10,209 nucleotides of DNA from positions 1-10,209 of the forward strand of contig JABDJU010000327.1 of assembly GCA_013003325.1 (NCBI GenBank), given 5' to 3'. How positions within the stretch are numbered: the stretch's first letter is position 1; each line of letters starts with the position of its first letter. The stretch comes from Acidimicrobiales bacterium (lineage in GTDB: Bacteria; Actinomycetota; Acidimicrobiia; Acidimicrobiales; SZUA-35). Position numbers and translations under genes: made by a program. Under the pieces are notes generated by a model. That model did not search any database. It saw only the letters and a program-made list of their open reading frames with translations, and was not told where the DNA came from. Below are positions 1 through 5,431 of the stretch, piece by piece.

Positions 1-289
1 GTACGAACATGTTCGACAGATCATCGACCATGGAGCTCGCCGACGAGCGGTCGACCGGAATCCCGCCCAGCTTGCGCCACAGCGCGCCGATCACCGGGGG
101 AAACATCTCTTTCTTGCCCAGCCACCGCATGTTGAGCTCGAGAGCCCAACCGATGAGGAGTGCGATCGGGAAATCCCAGTTCGATGTGTGCGGCGAGGCC
201 ACCATCACCGTGTGTTCAGCCTCAGGGGTGGAACCGACCAGCTCGAACCCTGAGCGCCGCAGAATCCACTTGGCCACTCGTGCCTTCAC
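1..289 (-). CDS. 1-acylglycerol-3-phosphate O-acyltransferase family protein (5' part only)
   Basis: This is the N-terminal 96 residues of a PlsC-like acyltransferase, cut by the left window edge. The family transfers fatty acyl groups to lysophospholipid or related acceptors at the membrane. The sequence shows the catalytic H-x4-D motif as HTSNWD (residues 34-39) and the acceptor-side motif GGIPVDR (75-81), with a WLGKKEMF stretch between them, all in the usual order and spacing. I chose the GTG at 289-287, which gives a short basic leader (MKARVAKWILRRSG). The frame stays open further upstream, so the start is not certain, and no good Shine-Dalgarno site is visible. It lies 28 nt downstream of the peroxiredoxin stop on the same strand, so the two are probably cotranscribed. 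The exact substrate cannot be told from this fragment. Confidence 0.85.
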   Translation of the reverse strand, partial: MKARVAKWILRRSGFELVGSTPEAEHTVMVASPHTSNWDFPIALLIGWALELNMRWLGKKEMFPPVIGALWRKLGGIPVDRSSASSMVDDLSNMFV

Positions 290-317
290 CCTGGGCAGCG
301 TAGAGCCGTGATCGCTG

Positions 318-779
318 CTAGCGCTGAAGTGCGGCCAGATCGGCCAGAACCTCGCCGGCGTGCCCGGCGGGATCGCTGACCGCATACGCCTTCTGGATCG
401 TGCCCTCGGGATCGATCAGGTAGCTGATGCGCTGGGCGAAGTCGGCGTAGGCATCGGCGGGATCGCGCTGGGTCTCGTAGAGCGCGCCGACCGATCGATC
501 CTCATCGCTCAGCAACGAGAATGGCAGGTCGAAGGCGTCCCGGAATTGTGCGTTCTCCTCCGGCGGGTCGAACGAGATGCCCAGGATCGTGCATCCGGCT
601 TCGGCGTACTGCTGGGCTTGATCACGCAAGCCCTTCCCTTCGGCGGTTCAACCCGGGGTCGAGGCCTTCGGATACCACCACAGCAGGACCCATTCGCCCC
701 GGTGATCGGAGAGCGACACGTCATTGCCGTCGTGATCGGGCACGGTGAAGTGTGGTGCAGGTGTTCCCTCGCTGAGCAT
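318..779 (-). CDS. bcp: Selenocysteine-containing BCP/PrxQ-type peroxiredoxin (in-frame TGA = Sec44)
   Basis: This is a thiol/selenol peroxidase of the bacterioferritin comigratory protein family, predicted to reduce hydrogen peroxide and organic hydroperoxides in the cytoplasm. From the ATG at 779-777 the frame reads MLSEGTPAPHFTVPDHDG and continues to YPKASTPG (36-43). It then meets TGA at 650-648 and continues in the same frame with TAEGKGLRDQ to a TAG at 320-318. With the TGA read as Sec44 the protein has 153 residues, close to the 156 of E. coli Bcp. The family motif P-x3-T-x2-C becomes P37-x3-T41-x2-U44. The catalytic Arg is R117 (QRISYLID), and LLSDED is at 89-94. The usual resolving Cys five residues after the peroxidatic one is K49. 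The only Cys is C63 (AGCTILGIS), which is not at a standard resolving position. A SECIS-like hairpin follows the TGA. A nonsense mutation is the alternative, but its exact placement, the intact downstream frame and the hairpin argue against it. Confidence 0.88.
614..633 (-). promoter_or_regulatory. Bacterial SECIS-like hairpin inside the peroxiredoxin mRNA
   Basis: On the minus strand GGGCTTG (633-627) pairs perfectly with CAAGCCC (620-614) around the six-base loop CGTGAT (626-621). The stem begins 14 nt, and the apical loop 21 nt, after the TGA at 650-648. Known bacterial SECIS elements lie directly downstream of the UGA within the coding region, with the apical loop roughly 16-37 nt away and a G among its first two bases. 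Here G is the second loop base. Binding by SelB is inferred. The hairpin also encodes residues G50 to A55. Confidence 0.75.
648..650 (-). other. Selenocysteine codon (TGA) at the peroxidatic position
   Basis: The minus-strand reading is CCG GGT TGA ACC GCC GAA. The TGA follows STPG, where peroxiredoxins of this family have the peroxidatic Cys (TPGCT in E. coli Bcp). Frame continuity was checked by position: 779 to 650 is 43 whole codons, and 650 to the TTG at 629 is 7 whole codons. No frameshift is needed. Translation on both sides matches the peroxiredoxin family. Decoding as Sec is inferred. Confidence 0.85.
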
Positions 780-785
780 GGGCCG

Positions 786-791
786 AAGATA
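786..791 (-). promoter_or_regulatory. Candidate -10 box of the peroxiredoxin gene (leaderless)
   Basis: TATCTT on the minus strand ends 7 nt before the A of the ATG at 779, so transcription could begin at or next to the start codon. No Shine-Dalgarno site is present, which fits a leaderless mRNA as is common in actinobacteria. No convincing -35 box was found. Confidence 0.35.
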
Positions 792-825
792 GTGCGGCCG
801 GCCGCGCTCTGGACAGCCGAAGGCC

Positions 826-831
826 CATACT
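826..831 (+). promoter_or_regulatory. Candidate -10 box of the thioredoxin-like lipoprotein gene
   Basis: CATACT matches four of six bases of TATAAT and ends 7 nt before the GTG at 838, again suggesting a leaderless transcript. It lies in the 58-bp divergent region 780-837 shared with the peroxiredoxin gene. No -35 box is recognisable. Confidence 0.25.
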
Positions 832-837
832 TGATCC

Positions 838-1533
838 GTGCGTTCACACAAGGTTCTTTCCGTTGCACTGACCAGCGCGCTCTTGGTCGGTGCCTGCGCC
901 GGTTCCACGGTCGGCGAGCCAACCCGGGCTGCGGCCAACCCGCCGACAACGGCCGCTGACGACGGCACACCCAGCTCCGAGGCTCCCAACACCGAGGCGC
1001 CCAGCACCTTCGACGGGCAGCAGAGCGACGCCGTCTCGGTCCAGGGAGACCCTTTGCCCGGCACCGATCAGCCCGGAATCATCGACGATGCTGCGGTCGA
1101 TCCGGCCCTCGGCTCGACGGCCCCCACACTCTCGGGGACCAACTTCAACGGGCAGGCGGTGACCATCGCCCCCGATGGTCGGGCCAAGGTTGTGTACTTC
1201 CTGGCTCACTGGTGCCCTCACTGTCGAGCCGAGGTCGAACTGATCGAACAGCTGGTCGCTGACGGTGAGCTGCCGCCCGAGGTCGATCTCTACGCCGTTT
1301 CCATCGCTGTTCGCTCCGACGCCGACAACTTTCCACCCTCCGAATGGCTCGGCAACTTCCCCGGAACGGTGATGCGTGACAGCGCAGAAAACGAGGGGGC
1401 GGTGGCTTCGGGGATGAGCGGCATTCCGTATGCGCTCTACCTCGACGGTGACCACGTTCTGCTGAGCCGCTCAGTCGGCAGCCTCGAGCGCCAACAGGTG
1501 CTGTCGCAGTGGCGGTCGCTGGCCAACGGATAA
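838..1533 (+). CDS. TlpA/ResA-like thioredoxin-fold lipoprotein
   Basis: This 231-residue protein is predicted to be exported and lipid-anchored on the outer face of the membrane, where it would act as a thiol-disulfide oxidoreductase or reductant carrier. Residues 1-20 form a lipoprotein signal peptide with basic residues, a hydrophobic core and the lipobox VGAC (Cys20). Residues 21-90 are a Pro/Thr/Ala/Asp-rich linker. The thioredoxin fold covers about 91-231: a strand KVVYFLAHW leads into the active site C126-P-H-C129, and the cis-proline loop is at GIP (195-197). The start is the GTG at 838, which gives the best signal peptide; there is no Shine-Dalgarno site. It is divergent from the selenocysteine peroxiredoxin, and whether the two share substrates is unknown. 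The redox partner and the direction of electron flow (reductive or oxidative) cannot be read from the sequence. Confidence 0.85.
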   Translation: MRSHKVLSVALTSALLVGACAGSTVGEPTRAAANPPTTAADDGTPSSEAPNTEAPSTFDGQQSDAVSVQGDPLPGTDQPGIIDDAAVDPALGSTAPTLSGTNFNGQAVTIAPDGRAKVVYFLAHWCPHCRAEVELIEQLVADGELPPEVDLYAVSIAVRSDADNFPPSEWLGNFPGTVMRDSAENEGAVASGMSGIPYALYLDGDHVLLSRSVGSLERQQVLSQWRSLANG

Positions 1534-1561
1534 CTAGTGTGGCGGAGCAAGCTTTTTGAGC

Positions 1562-1567
1562 GACAAT
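1562..1567 (+). promoter_or_regulatory. Candidate -10 box of the DUF3039 gene
   Basis: GACAAT matches four of six bases of TATAAT and ends 7 nt before the ATG at 1574. This is the same leaderless geometry as at the peroxiredoxin and lipoprotein genes and supports ATG 1574 over the upstream TTG at 1556. Confidence 0.3.
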
Positions 1568-1573
1568 GGGTTC

Positions 1574-1810
1574 ATGACTTCGTTCACCACCGACACCGAG
1601 ACCGTCCTTCGGCCCACGACCGGAGACGGTGATCACGATCGGTTCGCCCACTACGTGAAGAAAGACGAAATCCTGCCCAGCACGATCGAGGGCACTCCGG
1701 TGAAGGCCCTGTGCGGGAAGGTGTGGATTCCGAGCCGGGATCCGAACAACTTCGGGGTCTGCCCCACCTGCAAGGAGATCTACGAGGGCCTTCAGCCTGG
1801 CGACGACTGA
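1574..1810 (+). CDS. DUF3039 family protein
   Basis: This 78-residue protein matches the small actinobacterial family DUF3039, whose function is not known to me. The recognisable core is FAHYVKKDEIL, then ALCGKVWIPSRDP, then GVCPTCKEIY. One Cys in LCGK and the later CPTC pair, with a nearby His in the core, could hold a zinc ion, but this is inference. The protein has no signal peptide or membrane segment and should be cytoplasmic. A TTG at 1556 would add six residues; I prefer the ATG because the family core is already complete and a candidate -10 box sits at the right distance. It begins 40 nt after the lipoprotein stop. Its 3' end overlaps the convergent galE by 19 nt. Confidence 0.85.
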   Translation: MTSFTTDTETVLRPTTGDGDHDRFAHYVKKDEILPSTIEGTPVKALCGKVWIPSRDPNNFGVCPTCKEIYEGLQPGDD

Positions 1811-2835
1811 TCGTCGACCGATCTGCGCGGGTATCCGTCGGGATGCTTTGACTGCCAGCGCCAGGCATCGGTCAACATCGCCTCTACGGATCGATCGGCT
1901 CGCCACTCGAGTTCCTCGTTGGCCCGCCTCGGATCGGCCAGAGATGTGGCGATATCTCCGGCCCGCCTTTCCACGATCTCGTAAGGGATCGTCCGGCCGC
2001 TCACCGCTTCGGCGGTCGTGACGACCTCGAGAACCGAAGCTCCCACACCGGTGCCGAGGTTGTACTCCCGGCAGCCGACCGGCAGGTGGTCGAGGGCGGC
2101 GATGTGACCGGCGGCCAGATCGATCACGTGGATGTAGTCGCGCACGCCGGTTCCGTCGGCGGTGTTGTAGTCACCTCCAAAGATGCTCAGTTTCTCCCGT
2201 CGGCCCACCGCAACCTGCATCACGTAGGGCACGAGGTTGTTGGGGATGCCGTTGGGGTCTTCACCGATGTCACCGCTCTGGTGAGCACCAACCGGGTTGA
2301 AGTAGCGAAGGAGCGAGATTCGCCAGCGAGGGTCGGCCGCAGCGACATCGCGACAGATGTCCTCGATCATCAGCTTGGTGCGTCCGTACGCATTCGTCGG
2401 ACCGGTCGCCGCGGTCTCAGGAATCGGTAGCACCTCGGGATCGCCGTATACGGTGGCCGAGGAAGAGAACACCAGCTGGAAGACCTCGTGGGCTGCCATT
2501 TCGTCGAGCAGGTTCATGGTCGACACGAGGTTGTTGCGGTAGTACAGCAACGGTTTCTCGGTCGACTCACCCACGGCTTTGAGCCCGGCGAAGTGAATGA
2601 CGGCGTCGACCGGATGGTTCTGGAACAAGCCCGCGGTGGCGGCCCGATCGGTGAGGTCCACTTCGACGAAATCGATCGAGCCTCCGGTCAAGCGCTCGAC
2701 GGCGGCGATCGAAGCGCGAGAGCTGTTGATGAGGTTGTCAGCCACCACGACACGATCACCGGCCTCAATCAACTCGAGGGCGGTGTGACTCCCGATATAA
2801 CCGGCGCCGCCGGTCACGAGGATTGTTCGGTCCAT
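1792..2835 (-). CDS. galE: UDP-glucose 4-epimerase
   Basis: GalE interconverts UDP-glucose and UDP-galactose using bound NAD in the cytoplasm, supplying UDP-galactose for polysaccharides or feeding galactose into glycolysis (Leloir pathway). The 347-residue protein has the NAD-binding glycine motif TGGAGYIGSHT (8-18), the conserved SSSATVYG (124-131) and the catalytic Y150-x3-K154 (NAYGRTK). LRYFNPVGAH follows, as in the short-chain dehydrogenase-type epimerases. Its length is close to the 338 of E. coli GalE. It starts at the ATG 2835-2833 behind a clear Shine-Dalgarno site. No other galactose gene is next to it. The last 19 nt overlap the end of the convergent DUF3039 gene, so the final residues (about RRSVDDQSSPG) are a short non-conserved tail. 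Confidence 0.95.
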   Translation of the reverse strand: MDRTILVTGGAGYIGSHTALELIEAGDRVVVADNLINSSRASIAAVERLTGGSIDFVEVDLTDRAATAGLFQNHPVDAVIHFAGLKAVGESTEKPLLYYRNNLVSTMNLLDEMAAHEVFQLVFSSSATVYGDPEVLPIPETAATGPTNAYGRTKLMIEDICRDVAAADPRWRISLLRYFNPVGAHQSGDIGEDPNGIPNNLVPYVMQVAVGRREKLSIFGGDYNTADGTGVRDYIHVIDLAAGHIAALDHLPVGCREYNLGTGVGASVLEVVTTAEAVSGRTIPYEIVERRAGDIATSLADPRRANEELEWRADRSVEAMLTDAWRWQSKHPDGYPRRSVDDQSSPG

Positions 2836-2840
2836 CAGTA

Positions 2841-2846
2841 CTCCCT
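2841..2846 (-). promoter_or_regulatory. Ribosome binding site of galE
   Basis: AGGGAG on the minus strand lies 5 nt before the galE ATG. It is the clearest Shine-Dalgarno site in the window and fixes the galE start. The 133-nt region between galE and the RDD gene (2836-2968) holds both promoters; I could not assign -35/-10 boxes with confidence. Confidence 0.7.
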
Positions 2847-2968
2847 GACGTTGTCCGAGGGGCGTGGGCCATCCCAGAGCGATCTAGGCGACCGCACTAC
2901 CATCGACAACAGTGACATGCTTTTGTAGCTGTCCCGTACACGTTGCCACTTTCTACACCGAGCGAACC

Positions 2969-3574
2969 ATGAGCACCACAACCTCATCTCCCGCCGCTGG
3001 CTACTACCACGCACAAGGTGACCCGCCCGGAACGGTCCGTTTCTGGGACGGTTCCCATTGGCAGGGAGGGCCCACTGTCCCTCCCCAGCAGAAACAGCAG
3101 CCGGCCGCACTACCCCGCGAATTCAGGCTCGCCAGCCCCGGTCGCCGCATCGGCGCTCGGGTGCTCGACTTCCTGGTGTGGCTCGCCATCGCAGTTCTGG
3201 TGGCGTTGATCCTCGGGGTCGAGGTCGGAGACAACCTCCGCGCCGACATCGGCATGAACGCATCGTTCCAGCAGAACGTCCTGTGGCTGGTCGCCGTCGC
3301 CACCTTGGAGATCGGCCTGGTCGCAACCCGGGGCGCCTCACTGGGCAAGATTGCGCTCGATCTCACCGTCACCGACGGCGAAGGAAACCTGCCCACGGCC
3401 AAACAGGCGGCCCTCAGGATCGCACCGTTGTCACTCGTGATTCTCGGCAGCTTCGGAAGCTGGGCCGTCTTGATCCTCGGGTTCATCTCCCTCGTCCTGC
3501 TGTTTGTCGACGCAACCCATCAGACCGTGTGGGACAAGATCGCCAAGACCGTTGTGGTAGACCGACCGTTATGA
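2969..3574 (+). CDS. DUF2510-RDD family membrane protein
   Basis: This is a 201-residue membrane protein. Residues 11-34 (YYHAQGDPPG, then VRFWDGSHW) match DUF2510, a short Trp/Gly-rich N-terminal module common in actinobacterial membrane proteins. A Gln/Pro linker follows (35-50). The RDD domain covers about 53-200, with SPGRRIGARVLDF holding the conserved Arg and Asp, and hydrophobic segments near 65-85, 103-120 and 151-180; the last could be one long or two short segments. TRGASLGKIALDLTV and HQTVWDKIAKTVVV are typical later RDD motifs. Some RDD proteins have been linked to ion or solute exchange, but the role here is unknown. I chose the ATG at 2969, because the GTG at 2912 would add a Cys-rich 19-residue leader unlike the family. 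Its stop overlaps the next start (ATGA). Confidence 0.88.
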   Translation: MSTTTSSPAAGYYHAQGDPPGTVRFWDGSHWQGGPTVPPQQKQQPAALPREFRLASPGRRIGARVLDFLVWLAIAVLVALILGVEVGDNLRADIGMNASFQQNVLWLVAVATLEIGLVATRGASLGKIALDLTVTDGEGNLPTAKQAALRIAPLSLVILGSFGSWAVLILGFISLVLLFVDATHQTVWDKIAKTVVVDRPL

Positions 3575-3738
3575 GTCGCTACACCCCGCCCAAGTCGTCG
3601 GAGCCCGAAGTCTCGGGCCTCGGCACGCTCGAGCCGATGCGAACCCGTCGTCCCGTTGTCTTCTGGGTTGTGATCTTGGCCGTCGTCGCCATGGTTCTCA
3701 CAACGGTCGGGTCGTTCATCACCCTGCTTCTCACCTGA
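3571..3738 (+). CDS. Small single-pass membrane protein (55 aa)
   Basis: This is an unrecognised small protein translated from an ATG at 3571 that overlaps the RDD stop codon by four bases (ATGA), a classic arrangement for translational coupling. Residues 1-27 are polar (MSRYTPPKSSEPEVSGLG and a TRR cluster), and residues 28-54 form one hydrophobic helix (VVFWVVILAVVAMVL and following). The basic residues before the helix predict a cytoplasmic N-terminus. Cotranslation suggests it works with, or sits beside, the RDD protein, but no function can be assigned. It overlaps the end of the convergent cyclo-ligase gene by 8 nt. Confidence 0.7.
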   Translation: MSRYTPPKSSEPEVSGLGTLEPMRTRRPVVFWVVILAVVAMVLTTVGSFITLLLT

Positions 3739-4294
3739 TCGGCTCAACCTCGACAACCCCGCTGGTCGTTGCCAGGTGGGTCATCGGGACATCAAAGTCC
3801 TCATGCGGCAGCACTCCGTCGATGACGACATCGGCGATGCCGATCTTGTAGCAATCGGGCAGTCGCGCCAGCAGCCGGTCGTAGTAGCCGGCTCCGAAGC
3901 CGAGCCGGTTTCCCTCCCGGTCGAAGGCGAGGGCGGGAACGAGGACCGCCCGCACGTCGTCATCGGCGATCACTGTCGAGTGGGCCACCGGCTGGCGATA
4001 CCCGAGTCGGTGTGGCTCGAGGGCCGACGTGGCCGGATGGAGTGAGAGCTGGTAACCGCGGTCGGGAGTTCGCGTCAGCGCAAACCGAACCTCGTCCGCT
4101 TCGTCGGTCAGGGGCCAGAGGTTCACCTCGCCGGGCATTGGATCGTAGAGCACCACCACTTCGTCGACCTCGATGAGCCGGGCGAGCAGTTGGGCAACCC
4201 CGCTTCGGATGGCGGTGTCACGGGTGGCGCGGTGAGGACGATTCCTGTCACGAAGCTGTCGGGCGATCGAGCGCCAGTGGTCTTTGGTGTGCAT
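3731..4294 (-). CDS. 5-formyltetrahydrofolate cyclo-ligase (MTHFS)
   Basis: This enzyme converts 5-formyltetrahydrofolate to 5,10-methenyltetrahydrofolate using ATP, returning the storage form of folate to one-carbon metabolism in the cytoplasm. The 187-residue protein starts with the basic helix typical of the family (WRSIARQLRDRN). The signature is at 118-140: LVPALAFDREGNRLGFG followed by AGYYDR. The conserved end DVPMTHLATTSG is at 168-179. I use the ATG at 4294-4292. The frame stays open upstream to about 4405, with an alternative ATG at 4339, but those residues are not family-like. No clear Shine-Dalgarno site was found. It is convergent with the RDD/small membrane protein pair and divergent from the Thr-rich protein gene. 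Confidence 0.9.
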   Translation of the reverse strand: MHTKDHWRSIARQLRDRNRPHRATRDTAIRSGVAQLLARLIEVDEVVVLYDPMPGEVNLWPLTDEADEVRFALTRTPDRGYQLSLHPATSALEPHRLGYRQPVAHSTVIADDDVRAVLVPALAFDREGNRLGFGAGYYDRLLARLPDCYKIGIADVVIDGVLPHEDFDVPMTHLATTSGVVEVEPIR

Positions 4295-4381
4295 CGCACC
4301 GTACTGTCGCAGCGGTTCTGTGGGGATCCACTTCCACATGCGCCGGAGGCGAATCGAAGGGCCGCTGACGAGCACGATTAG

Positions 4382-4396
4382 ACCACCTACGGTGGT
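4382..4396. repeat. Perfect inverted repeat 1 (6-bp stem, 3-nt loop)
   Basis: ACCACC and GGTGGT are separated by TAC. This is the first of three consecutive perfect inverted repeats in the region between the cyclo-ligase and the Thr-rich protein gene. It could be an operator or an RNA hairpin. Confidence 0.6.
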
Positions 4397-4398
4397 AT

Positions 4399-4417
4399 CG
4401 CACACGCCCGGTGTGCG
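4399..4417. repeat. Perfect inverted repeat 2 (7-bp stem, 5-nt loop)
   Basis: CGCACAC and GTGTGCG are separated by GCCCG. It begins 2 nt after repeat 1 ends. Its arm sequence is unrelated to those of repeats 1 and 3. Confidence 0.6.
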
Positions 4418-4419
4418 CC

Positions 4420-4440
4420 GTTCACGGGCAGCGCGTGAAC
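4420..4440. repeat. Perfect inverted repeat 3 (7-bp stem, 7-nt loop)
   Basis: GTTCACG and CGTGAAC are separated by GGCAGCG. It begins 2 nt after repeat 2 ends. A weaker pairing, GTCAG (4444-4448) with CTGAC (4470-4474), follows directly. Confidence 0.6.
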
Positions 4441-4584
4441 ACGGTCAGAATTCCGTGGGCTATTCATCCCTGACTCCCCCCGAGCGGCCGTTTCTTGACT
4501 AGAAACACGGTGTTCGGTGATTCGTCAACGAACCTCGGTCGGCCGACGCTGGCCCGCCCGCTCCTCGCACTGAAATCCATCCGC

Positions 4585-5421
4585 ATGCGCCTCTCGGACT
4601 CAACTGACGCACGACCCTCAAGGCTCGCTCTCGCCGTGGTCCTGTCGACGCTGTCGGTCGCCGCTATAGCCGGCCCGCTTGCCTACCAAGCGCTCGAGGT
4701 GAAGAACGAGATCCGGGTGGGCACTGTGAACCCGAACGGTCCGACCGTCGGTGGAGTCTCAACGGTGGCGAGCACTGCAGCGCTGCCGGAGAGTACGTCG
4801 TCGACCGCGCTGGTCACCGAGGTCGAAGTCAAGGTCGAGGAAGAGCCCGAACCCGTCACCGATTCGGCGCCGGTGGCCATCACTCAGTCCCCGCCGGCGG
4901 TGTCGACCGCCGCCCCAACGACTGCGGCCCCGGACAATACTGAGGCAACGCTGGGCCCCTCGGTGAGCGTGGAACGGACGATAGAAACGCCCGAGGAGTC
5001 AGCGGACGAGCCCGAGACATCCAATCTCGCCATCCCGAGCTCCCCGGCCACCCAGCCAACCTGGGTTGTGGGAGACACCGCTCAGCTGCCTTCCACCACC
5101 GTTCCGAGCGACGACGAAGAAGCGTCGATTCCACCTTCCACCGAGGCATCCACATCCGGTTCGGTGACCACCGCTGGACCTCCGGTGACCGAACCGCTCG
5201 AGCCGATCGACACGACCACCACAGTCGAGCCGACAACGACTACCACCGAGCCGGGTGACACGGTGATCACCGAGCCGCTCGACCCTGTGGACACGTCGGT
5301 TCCGCCATCGACGGAGCCGACCACGACGGTCACGACGGTGCCTTCGACCACCTCGACGAGCAGCGACGCAACAACGACTACCGAAGCGTCCGCGGAGCCG
5401 ACAGCTCCTGGCGACGGCTAG
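4585..5421 (+). CDS. Membrane-anchored Thr/Ser/Pro-rich low-complexity protein
   Basis: I do not recognise a family. From the ATG at 4585 the protein has 278 residues. A short basic N-terminus (DARPSR) is followed by one hydrophobic segment at about 14-33 (LALAVVLSTLSVAAIAG), a signal anchor or uncleaved signal peptide. The rest, about 240 residues, is rich in Thr, Ser, Pro, Glu, Val and Ala with no Cys, as in cell-wall-spanning or mucin-like stalks. Two copies of a nine-residue unit occur at 202-210 (TEPLEPIDT) and 229-237 (TEPLDPVDT). Runs of TTTT invite O-glycosylation, which is inference. There is no C-terminal sorting signal or second domain; it ends TAPGDG. A TTG at 4495 would add 30 residues. 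The stop lies 10 nt from the end of convergent nrdJ. Confidence 0.7.
   Translation: MRLSDSTDARPSRLALAVVLSTLSVAAIAGPLAYQALEVKNEIRVGTVNPNGPTVGGVSTVASTAALPESTSSTALVTEVEVKVEEEPEPVTDSAPVAITQSPPAVSTAAPTTAAPDNTEATLGPSVSVERTIETPEESADEPETSNLAIPSSPATQPTWVVGDTAQLPSTTVPSDDEEASIPPSTEASTSGSVTTAGPPVTEPLEPIDTTTTVEPTTTTTEPGDTVITEPLDPVDTSVPPSTEPTTTVTTVPSTTSTSSDATTTTEASAEPTAPGDG
5188..5295 (+). repeat. Imperfect direct repeat in the Thr-rich coding region
   Basis: Two 27-bp units, 5188-5214 and 5269-5295, encode TEPLEPIDT and TEPLDPVDT, separated by a Thr-rich stretch. They differ at several codon positions, so this is an old internal duplication or selection for sequence type, not a recent tandem copy. Confidence 0.55.
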
Positions 5422-5431
5422 AGGGCTCGCC

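Larger units (their letters stand above)
4295..4584. other. Intergenic region between cyclo-ligase and Thr-rich protein genes
   Basis: This 290-bp divergent region holds the three inverted repeats at 4382-4440 and a weaker dyad at 4444-4474. A TTGACT at 4495-4500 resembles a -35 box, but the hexamer 17 nt further on (TGATTC) is a poor -10. If the TTG at 4495 were used as a start, the last 90 bp would be coding. I saw no tRNA and no riboswitch class I could name on either strand. Confidence 0.5.

Noticed and set aside
318..629. A stand-alone 103-residue protein starting at TTG 629
   Set aside because: It would be a peroxiredoxin lacking its N-terminal half and active site. It joins in frame with the upstream part through the TGA, so it is not a separate gene.
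648..1064. Long minus-strand frame extending upstream of the peroxiredoxin ATG to 1064
   Set aside because: The upstream residues are a shadow of the lipoprotein gene on the plus strand. Family similarity begins at the ATG at 779.
4320..4370. tRNA-like TTCGATT motif on the minus strand
   Set aside because: The flanking bases do not form a T-arm stem, and no cloverleaf could be drawn.
4295..4500. 6S RNA upstream of the cyclo-ligase gene, as in many proteobacteria
   Set aside because: The region forms several short separate hairpins and not one long rod with a central bubble, and the genome looks actinobacterial.
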